Below, piece after piece: positions 30,820-35,939 of a DNA stretch of 35,939 bases. The translations under genes were made by a program, and so were the position numbers. The notes beneath the pieces were generated by a model. That model was not told where the DNA came from and ran no database searches. It saw nothing but the letters and a program-made list of their open reading frames with translations. Numbering within the stretch: position 1 is the stretch's first letter; each line of letters opens with the position of its first letter. Source of the stretch: Oscillospiraceae bacterium (GTDB lineage: Bacteria; Bacillota; Clostridia; Oscillospirales; CAG-272). The stretch spans positions 1 through 35,939 of the forward strand of contig SVRN01000021.1 in the NCBI GenBank assembly GCA_015064805.1, written 5' to 3'.

Positions 30820-32193
30820 TTATTCCTCGCTCTCGGCGACCTGCATCATCACAGCACATTCAATGCGCTTTTTGAACAGCTCACAGCCATATTCGTAAAT
30901 ACCGTTGATGCTACCCGTAGCGTGGTAAGCGTTGGCGGCACAGCCGCCCGAGCAATACAGACGAGCCCAGCAATCGCGGCACTCGGGGCGCGCGTAAGCG
31001 TTGCAATGTCTGAACTGATCCTGCGCCTCGATATTCTTGACACCGTTCCAGATGTCGCCAAGGCTGTACTTGGTATCGCCGACGAACTGGTGGCAGGGAT
31101 ACAGCTCACCCCAAGGGGTGACGGCCATATACTCGGTGCCCGAGCCACAGCCCGTGATGCGCTTGTAAATGCAAGGACCGTTTTTCAGATCCAACATGTA
31201 GTGGTAGAAGGTAAAAGGACGGCCTTCCTTTTTGCGCTTGATCATTTCCTTGGCAAGAATCTCGTACTGCTCCTTGATGACGGGCAGATCCTCTGCCGTC
31301 AGCGCGCAGGGATCGTCGGGGGCGCAAACAACGGGCTCCATCGACAGCTCGGTAAAGCCGAGGTCCGCCATATGGAAGATATCGTTGGTAAAGTCCGTGT
31401 TATGATGCGTAAAGGTGCCGCGAACGTAATAGCCCTTTCCGCCGCGCTTTTCAACCAGACGCTTGAAATTGGGAACGATCACGTCGTAGCTGCCTCGTCC
31501 CGTGTAATCCACGCGGAAGCGGTCGTTGACCTCCTTACGGCCGTCGAGCGACAGAACGACGTTATGACATTCTTTGTTGAGAAAATCGATCATATCGTCC
31601 GTCAGCACCATACCGTTGGTCGTATAGGTAAAACGGAAGTTCTTATTGTGCTCCTTTTCAACGCTGCGAGCATACTCGACCAGCTGCTTGACTACGTCAA
31701 AGTTCAGCGCAGGCTCACCGCCGAAAAAGTCCACCTCAAGGTTTTTGCGGCTACCCGAATTTGCAATCAGGAAGTCGAGCGCCTGCTTACCGACCTCAAA
31801 GGACATCAGCGCGCGATCGCCCTGATACTTACCCTGGCTGGCAAAACAATACGCGCAGTTCAGATTACAGGTGTGCGACACGTGAAGACACAACGCCTTG
31901 ATGACCTTGCTGTTGTTTTTGTAGGTAGTCGCAAGGTTTTCGTACTTGTCCTCCGAATAGAGCTTGCCGCTTTGCTCCAGCTCACGGATGTCGTCAAGGC
32001 AATCGAGAATATCCTCGCGCGTGACGTCGGGCATATCCTTATATTTCTCCAGGATCATCGAAACGATCTCATCTTCCGTGTGCGTTTTGAACAGCTCGAT
32101 GATATCGTACGCTACCTCGTCCACGACGTGAACCGAGCCTGAGCAGGTGTCAAGCACGATGTTATAGCCGTTTAATTGATATTGATGTACCAT
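30820..32193 (-). CDS. scfB: SCIFF peptide radical-SAM maturase
   Basis: A 457-residue SPASM-type radical SAM enzyme that installs a Cys-Thr thioether crosslink in the SCIFF precursor. The N-terminal part (1-95) is a RiPP-recognition domain starting MVHQYQLNGYNIVLDT. The cluster motif is SHTCNLNCAYC (C109, C113, C116), with FFGGEPALN and LSLDGRKEVNDRFR following. The SPASM region has CGSG, CHQFVG and a Cys-rich C-terminus (PECRDCWARLYCSGGCAAN). I chose the ATG at 32193, where family members start and AAAGGGA lies 10 nt upstream; the frame extends 12 codons further. The precursor gene lies directly upstream. Confidence 0.97.
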   Translation of the reverse strand: MVHQYQLNGYNIVLDTCSGSVHVVDEVAYDIIELFKTHTEDEIVSMILEKYKDMPDVTREDILDCLDDIRELEQSGKLYSEDKYENLATTYKNNSKVIKALCLHVSHTCNLNCAYCFASQGKYQGDRALMSFEVGKQALDFLIANSGSRKNLEVDFFGGEPALNFDVVKQLVEYARSVEKEHNKNFRFTYTTNGMVLTDDMIDFLNKECHNVVLSLDGRKEVNDRFRVDYTGRGSYDVIVPNFKRLVEKRGGKGYYVRGTFTHHNTDFTNDIFHMADLGFTELSMEPVVCAPDDPCALTAEDLPVIKEQYEILAKEMIKRKKEGRPFTFYHYMLDLKNGPCIYKRITGCGSGTEYMAVTPWGELYPCHQFVGDTKYSLGDIWNGVKNIEAQDQFRHCNAYARPECRDCWARLYCSGGCAANAYHATGSINGIYEYGCELFKKRIECAVMMQVAESEE

Positions 32194-32237
32194 TTTGTTG
32201 TATTCCCTTTCTATACAAACGATCTTCACTCAAAAAT

Positions 32238-32270
32238 AAAACGCTGTCACCGTGTGCGGGACAGCGTTTT
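32238..32270 (-). terminator. Partial terminator between scfA and scfB
   Basis: An 11-bp stem (32238-32248 with 32260-32270) with an 11-nt loop is followed by TTTTATTTTTG on the minus strand. Placed between peptide and maturase genes it should let scfA mRNA greatly exceed scfB. Confidence 0.75.
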
Positions 32271-32285
32271 ATCATGTAGCGAAAA

Positions 32286-32429
32286 TCACTTATTGTTCTC
32301 GCACTGCTGATTTGCAACGCCGCAAGAGGTCTTGCAAGCGGACTGGCAAGAGGTCTGGCACTCACCGCAACCACCGTTCTCAACGGTCTTTGCAATGTTC
32401 TTGGTCTCGACAGTTTTGATTCTCTTCAT
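32286..32429 (-). CDS. scfA: SCIFF (six cysteines in forty-five) RiPP precursor peptide
   Basis: A 47-residue peptide, short enough to be missed by standard gene calling. The basic leader MKRIKTVETKNIAKTVENGG is followed by a Cys-rich core with Cys at 21, 24, 28, 32, 36 and 43: exactly six. The CQTSCQSACKTSCG segment is the hallmark of the Clostridia-wide SCIFF family; a Thr in the core is the expected thioether acceptor. GGAGGG lies 7 nt before the ATG. Its maturase is directly downstream. The biological role of SCIFF peptides is not established. Confidence 0.95.
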   Translation of the reverse strand: MKRIKTVETKNIAKTVENGGCGECQTSCQSACKTSCGVANQQCENNK

Positions 32430-32471
32430 AGTAAAACCCTCCATGTGGATATAAATATTACTTACTCGATT

Positions 32472-32500
32472 ATTTTATCACAAAAAAATCCATATGTCAA
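32472..32500 (-). promoter_or_regulatory. Sigma-A promoter of scfA
   Basis: On the minus strand a perfect TTGACA (32495-32500) and TAAAAT (32472-32477) are 17 nt apart with a T7 run in the spacer. It is divergent from the T-box promoter 30 nt away. Confidence 0.8.
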
Positions 32501-32529
32501 TATTTTTTGCGGAATTTGAATTGTTTTTA

Positions 32530-32558
32530 TTGACAAATGCCCTCGCACATAGTATAAT
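32530..32558 (+). promoter_or_regulatory. Sigma-A promoter of the T-box/Lrp/aminotransferase unit
   Basis: A perfect TTGACA (32530-32535) and perfect TATAAT (32553-32558) with 17-nt spacing. Confidence 0.85.
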
Positions 32559-32564
32559 ATCCGT

Positions 32565-32835
32565 AACAGCTATGAGAAAAAGGAGTAACACGGAGAAGTC
32601 CTTTGCAGAGACGAAGCGGTTGGTGAAAGCTTCGAGGGTGGCCGTGTGAAGCAGTTTTTGAGCTTTGAACCGAGTGGCGTGCCATAAGGCTTCAACGGGT
32701 TCCCTCCGTTAGCGGGGATCGGCATGATTGTGTCGGCTAAGTGCGGTTGGTCACAAAGTGATCGACCGAATTCAGGTGGTAACGCGGAAACATTTCGCCC
32801 TGAGCATAGCACGTGCTATGTCGGGGGCTTTTTTA
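32565..32835 (+). promoter_or_regulatory. T-box riboswitch controlling an Lrp-type regulator and aminotransferase
   Basis: T-box AGGTGGTAACGCGG at 32774-32787, followed by a terminator hairpin (about 32797-32828) and T-run at 32829-32834. Stem I has the AGTA box, an ACACGG/CCGTGT helix, an AGAGA element and the distal GGTTGGTG loop on CGAAGC/GCTTCG. On the 3' side of the specifier loop, GAA is followed by GCA and G (32651-32654). GCA would mean alanine, but CAG (32652-32654, glutamine) is one register away, so the specifier is uncertain. Confidence 0.88.
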
Positions 32836-32859
32836 TTTCACAAATCGGAGGAACGAACC

Positions 32860-33342
32860 ATGAACATGAAGCTTTTGAAGCTGCTCAGTAAAAACGCTCG
32901 CTACAGCGTACAAGACCTCGCCGTTATGACGGGTATGGAGGAAGAAGCCGTCAAGCAGGAGATGGCACAGATGGAAAAGGACGGTCTCATCCGCGGCTAT
33001 AAGGCCGTTGTTGACTGGGAACGAATGGACAGCTCTACCGTATCGGCCATCATCGAGCTCAAGGTCACGCCCAAGGCGGGACTGGGCTTTGAGGAGGTTG
33101 CGCAGCGCGTGATGAAATATCCCGAGGTCGAGTCGGTCTATCTGATGTCGGGCGGTTACGATCTGTCCGTCGTCGTCAAGGGCAAGACCTTCCAGGAGGT
33201 CGCGCTGTTCGTGGCCAAAGAGCTGTCTACCATTGACTCGGTGCTCTCCACCTCCACCCATTTCGTACTGCGTCGCTACAAGGAGCTGGACGTTGAGCTG
33301 TTCGGCGAAGACGGCGACGATCGGGGGAACTTCTCGCTGTGA
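32860..33342 (+). CDS. Lrp/AsnC-family transcriptional regulator
   Basis: 160 residues. The N-terminal winged helix (KLLKLLSKNARYSVQDLAVMTGMEEEAVKQEMAQMEKDGLIRGY) is followed by an AsnC/RAM ligand-binding domain (IIELKVTPKAGLGFEEVAQRVMKYPEVESVYLMSGGYDLSVVVKG). These proteins respond to amino acids. The ATG at 32860 has CGGAGG 9 nt upstream and follows the T-box terminator. Its stop overlaps the aminotransferase start, so both are made together under T-box control. Such a regulator next to an aminotransferase usually controls or senses the same amino acid; here this is inference. Confidence 0.92.
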   Translation: MNMKLLKLLSKNARYSVQDLAVMTGMEEEAVKQEMAQMEKDGLIRGYKAVVDWERMDSSTVSAIIELKVTPKAGLGFEEVAQRVMKYPEVESVYLMSGGYDLSVVVKGKTFQEVALFVAKELSTIDSVLSTSTHFVLRRYKELDVELFGEDGDDRGNFSL

Positions 33343-34517
33343 GTACCGTAAATTATGATCGCATTTTAAATCCCTGCGTAAAGGACATCAAGCCCTCGGG
33401 TATTCGTAAATTCTTCGATATTGCCGAGACCATGCAGGACGTCATTTCCCTGGGCGTGGGCGAGCCCGACTTCCCCACCCCTTGGAAGATCCGTCGCGCA
33501 GGCATCGCGTCGCTGGAGCACAGCCAGACGCGCTACACCTCCAACTCGGGCTTGGAGCATCTGCGCCGTGAGGTGGCGCACTACGTCAAGGATAAATATA
33601 ACCTGACGTACGACTACAAAAGCGAGATCCTCATCACCGTCGGCGGCAGTGAGGCCATAGACGCCGCGATTCGCGCCGTTGTGTGCCCGGGTGACGAGGT
33701 CATCATCCCCCAGCCCAGCTACGTCTGCTACGAGCCTATGACGGCGCTGGCAGGTGGTGTGCCCGTGATCATCCAAACGGATGCCGAGCATGAGTTCAAG
33801 CTCACGCCTGAGGCACTGCTTGCCCATCTGACGCCCAAGACCAAGGTGCTCATTCTTCCCTATCCCTGCAACCCGACGGGCGGCATCATGGAAAAAGAAG
33901 ACCTTGAAAAGATCGCCGACATTCTGCGCGAACGCGACATTCTCGTCATCTCGGACGAAATCTACGCCGAGCTGACCTACGGCGGCAAGCGCCACGTGTC
34001 CATCGCCTCGATCGACGGCATGGCCGAGCGTACCGTCGTCGTCAACGGCTTTTCCAAGTCCTTCTCCATGACGGGCTGGCGTATGGGCTACGCTTGCGGC
34101 CCCGCTCCTATCATGCAGGAGATCCGCAAGATCCATCAGTACGCCATCATGTGCGCTCCCACGACCTCGCAGTACGCCGCCATTGAGGCGCTCCGCAGCT
34201 GTGACACCAACGTCCAGGAGATGCGCGAGGAATACGATATGCGCCGCAGATTGATCGTATCTGGCTTCAATAAGCTGGGACTGACCTGCCGCGAGCCCAA
34301 GGGCGCGTTTTACGCTTTCCCCTCGATTGCCTCGACGGGCATGACCTCGGAGGAATTCTGCGAAAAGCTGCTGTATTCCAAAAAGGTCGCCGTTGTTCCC
34401 GGGCCTGCCTTTGGTCAGGGCGGCGAAGGCTTCATCCGCGCGTCGTATTGCTACTCGGTTGAGCATATCAACGAGGCGCTAAAGCGGATTGGGGAGTTTT
34501 TGGAGGAAATTAAATAA
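33339..34517 (+). CDS. Class I/II PLP-dependent aminotransferase
   Basis: A 392-residue fold-type I aminotransferase of the AspC/PatA-like group. Landmarks: SLGVGEPDFPTP, RYTSNSGLEHLRREVA, ITVGGSEAIDAAIRA, PYPCNPTGGIMEKED, VISDEIYAELTYGG, and the PLP lysine in VVVNGFSKSFSMTGWRMGY; the C-terminal Arg in EGFIRASYCYS binds the substrate carboxylate. Full length. The start is a GTG overlapping the upstream TGA by one base pair set (GTGA), indicating translational coupling. The substrate could be alanine, aspartate or an aromatic amino acid; the T-box specifier would help decide. Confidence 0.92.
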   Translation: MSTVNYDRILNPCVKDIKPSGIRKFFDIAETMQDVISLGVGEPDFPTPWKIRRAGIASLEHSQTRYTSNSGLEHLRREVAHYVKDKYNLTYDYKSEILITVGGSEAIDAAIRAVVCPGDEVIIPQPSYVCYEPMTALAGGVPVIIQTDAEHEFKLTPEALLAHLTPKTKVLILPYPCNPTGGIMEKEDLEKIADILRERDILVISDEIYAELTYGGKRHVSIASIDGMAERTVVVNGFSKSFSMTGWRMGYACGPAPIMQEIRKIHQYAIMCAPTTSQYAAIEALRSCDTNVQEMREEYDMRRRLIVSGFNKLGLTCREPKGAFYAFPSIASTGMTSEEFCEKLLYSKKVAVVPGPAFGQGGEGFIRASYCYSVEHINEALKRIGEFLEEIK

Positions 34518-34522
34518 CGAAC

Positions 34523-34547
34523 AGCCCTCCGCAAATTGCGGAGGGCT
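34523..34547 (+). terminator. Terminator after the aminotransferase gene
   Basis: A perfect 10-bp stem (34523-34532 with 34538-34547), a 5-nt loop, then ACTGTTTTTATT. Confidence 0.88.
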
Positions 34548-34554
34548 ACTGTTT

Positions 34555-34656
34555 TTATTCAAAAGCATCCGGATTGAAAAGTTCAGGGAGGAAGTTAGAA
34601 GCAAATTTAGTCGCTTCCCATTCCATCTCTTCTGTATAGCCATATTCAAAAGACAT
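34555..34656 (-). CDS. Possible 33-residue acidic small protein
   Basis: The frame starts with ATG at 34656 and reads MSFEYGYTEEMEW, ending in LFNPDAFE. The composition is protein-like (acidic, aromatic-rich), and no longer frame occupies the interval. There is no Shine-Dalgarno motif upstream; A/T-rich sequence with TATTAT-like boxes precedes it. Its stop lies in the T-run of the converging terminator. It may be a real small gene or the C-terminal remnant of a larger one; I cannot tell which. Confidence 0.3.
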   Translation of the reverse strand: MSFEYGYTEEMEWEATKFASNFLPELFNPDAFE

Positions 34657-34735
34657 GACATAATATAATACACTTTATTTTTAATTTGTAAAGATATCTA
34701 TCTCCCAAATTATTTAAGTTTTAAAAAAAAGGGGC

Positions 34736-34774
34736 GCGGGGGAAAAACTTTTCCCAAAAAAGTTTTTCCCCCGC
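34736..34774 (-). terminator. Long-stem terminator after isocitrate dehydrogenase gene
   Basis: A perfect 17-bp inverted repeat (34736-34752 with 34758-34774) with a 5-nt loop. On the minus strand it is followed by GCCCC and T8. Confidence 0.85.
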
Positions 34775-34788
34775 ACACATTTATTCTC

Positions 34789-35939
34789 TTACATTCTTTC
34801 TCTGATCGCCTTCAAAAATCCCATGCTATTGACGGGCGTGACGGCGGATTTATCCTCGACAAGACCTGCAAGGTCCTTGGTCATGATACCGTCATTGAGC
34901 GTCTGAATGCAAGCAGCCTCCAGCTTGTCAGCAAAGGCCACAAGATCGGGCAGCTCATCCAGCTCGCCGCGCTTGCGAAGCGCCCCCGTCCAGGCAAAGA
35001 TGGTTGCCATGGGGTTGGTCGAGGTTTCCTCGCCCTTGAGGTAGCGGTAGTAGTGGCGCGTAACCGTGCCGTGTGCCGCCTCGTATTCGTAGTTACCATC
35101 GGGAGAAACGAGCACCGAGGTCATCATGGCGAGCGAGCCAAACGCCGTCGATACCATATCGCTCATGACGTCGCCGTCGTAGTTCTTGCAGGCCCAGATG
35201 AAGCCACCCTCGCTACGGATGACGCGCGCGACCGCGTCGTCGATCAGCGTGTAGAAATATTCGATCCCCAGCTTCTCAAACTCGTCCTTATATTCGTTCT
35301 GGTATATCTCTTCAAAGATGAGCTTGAAGGTCTGGTCGTACTGCTTGGAGATGGTGTCCTTGGTCGAGAACCACAGATCCTGCTTGGTATCAATTGCATA
35401 TTGGAAGCAGGAATGGGCAAACGAACGGATGGAGCTGTCCTTGTTGTACTGCCCCTGCAAGACGCCCGCGCATTCGAAATCGTAGATGGTCTGGCGCATT
35501 TCGGTACCGTCCTTGGCAGTGAACAGCAGCTCGGCCTTACCCTCGCCCGGGATGCGGTACTCGGTGGCCTTATACACGTCGCCGTAAGCGTGACGGGCAA
35601 TGGTGATGGGCTTTTTCCAGTTGCGCACGGCAGGCTTGATGGAGTCGATCAGAATGGGCGCGCGGAAGACCGTGCCGTCAAGAACGGCGCGGATGGTTCC
35701 GTTGGGGCTCTTCCACATTTCGGACAGATTATATTCCTCGACGCGTTGCTTGTTGGGCGTGATGGTCGCGCACTTGACGGCAACGCCGTATTTCTTATTG
35801 GCCAACGCCGCCTCCATGGTGACGGCATCCTTGGTCCGCTCGCGCTCGACAAGACCAAGATCGTAATATTCGGTCTTGAGGTCGACGAACGGAAGGATGA
35901 GCTCGTCCTTGATCTGTTGCCAGAGAATACGGGTCATTT
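34789..35939 (-). CDS. icd: NADP-type isocitrate dehydrogenase (5' end beyond window)
   Basis: 383 codons are visible and the frame is open at the window edge. Family members have about 15-20 further N-terminal residues, and the Met at 35937 corresponds to an internal position (GDEMTRILW), not the start. It oxidises isocitrate to 2-oxoglutarate in the TCA branch supplying glutamate. Motifs: [62 protein letters not shown] (substrate-binding S and N), [13 protein letters not shown] (metal Asp residues), and [24 protein letters not shown] (cofactor region, typical of the homodimeric eukaryote-like class). The stop is TAA at 34789. Confidence 0.96.
   Translation of the reverse strand, partial: MTRILWQQIKDELILPFVDLKTEYYDLGLVERERTKDAVTMEAALANKKYGVAVKCATITPNKQRVEEYNLSEMWKSPNGTIRAVLDGTVFRAPILIDSIKPAVRNWKKPITIARHAYGDVYKATEYRIPGEGKAELLFTAKDGTEMRQTIYDFECAGVLQGQYNKDSSIRSFAHSCFQYAIDTKQDLWFSTKDTISKQYDQTFKLIFEEIYQNEYKDEFEKLGIEYFYTLIDDAVARVIRSEGGFIWACKNYDGDVMSDMVSTAFGSLAMMTSVLVSPDGNYEYEAAHGTVTRHYYRYLKGEETSTNPMATIFAWTGALRKRGELDELPDLVAFADKLEAACIQTLNDGIMTKDLAGLVEDKSAVTPVNSMGFLKAIRERM

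Noticed and set aside
30472-32142. 556-codon plus-strand frame opposite scfB
   Set aside because: Shadow frame; the opposite strand encodes an unmistakable radical-SAM maturase and decarboxylase.
34479-34673. 64-codon minus-strand frame
   Set aside because: It overlaps the aminotransferase 3' end and the terminator; the translation looks random.

Overview
The window comes from the chromosome of a Gram-positive Clostridia-type bacterium, probably an uncultured gut lineage. The evidence is two T-box leaders, a SCIFF peptide with its radical-SAM maturase, lipoproteins with classical lipoboxes, AGGAGG-type ribosome binding sites, and many TTGACA-17-TATAAT promoters. No IS elements, prophage genes, rRNA, canonical tRNA or CRISPR arrays were seen.

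Layout. 1-2533 (-): a partial GxGYxYP-type lipoprotein. 2629-5052 (-): an HD phosphohydrolase and, upstream, an ADP-ribosylglycohydrolase fused to a PHP phosphoesterase. 5385-7733 (+): a lipoprotein joining a degenerate LtaS/sulfatase-fold domain to a C39-like cysteine peptidase. 7797-13767 (-): a putative RNA-repair/RNA-surveillance island. In transcription order it holds two tandem WYL regulators, about 0.9 kb of structured non-coding DNA, a DUF2828 (Ro60/TROVE-like, vWA) protein, and the RNA ligase RtcB. 13973-16123 (+): GH36 alpha-galactosidase. 16217-19268 (-): M18 aminopeptidase, YgjP-like metallopeptidase, NUDIX and S51 peptidase, closely packed. 19402-22385 (+): T-box and valS. 22498-23445 (+): DUF4349 lipoprotein behind an ECF-type promoter. 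23484-24266 (-): birA. 24426-25337 (+): sugar-phosphate-type nucleotidyltransferase. 25396-29266 (-): an OmpR-type two-component system with membrane proteins and paralogous small proteins. 29449-32429 (-): scfA, scfB and an Orn/Lys/Arg-type decarboxylase. 32560-34517 (+): a T-box controlling an Lrp/AsnC regulator and an aminotransferase. 34789-35939 (-): partial isocitrate dehydrogenase.

The most unusual region is 10550-11620. On the minus strand, six copies of a 16-nt motif (AAAGRYRC-NN-ACAGCA) each open a foldable unit closed by a complementary 3' strand. One unit contains a tRNA-like core with a canonical T-arm. Another carries a perfect tRNA-Asn-type anticodon arm. They lie directly upstream of the Ro60-like protein and RtcB and downstream of two WYL regulators. 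I read this as a Gram-positive counterpart of the Rsr/Y-RNA/RtcB RNA-repair operons of proteobacteria, but with an array of different tRNA-like RNAs. That reading is inference; the sequence repeats and stems are directly visible.
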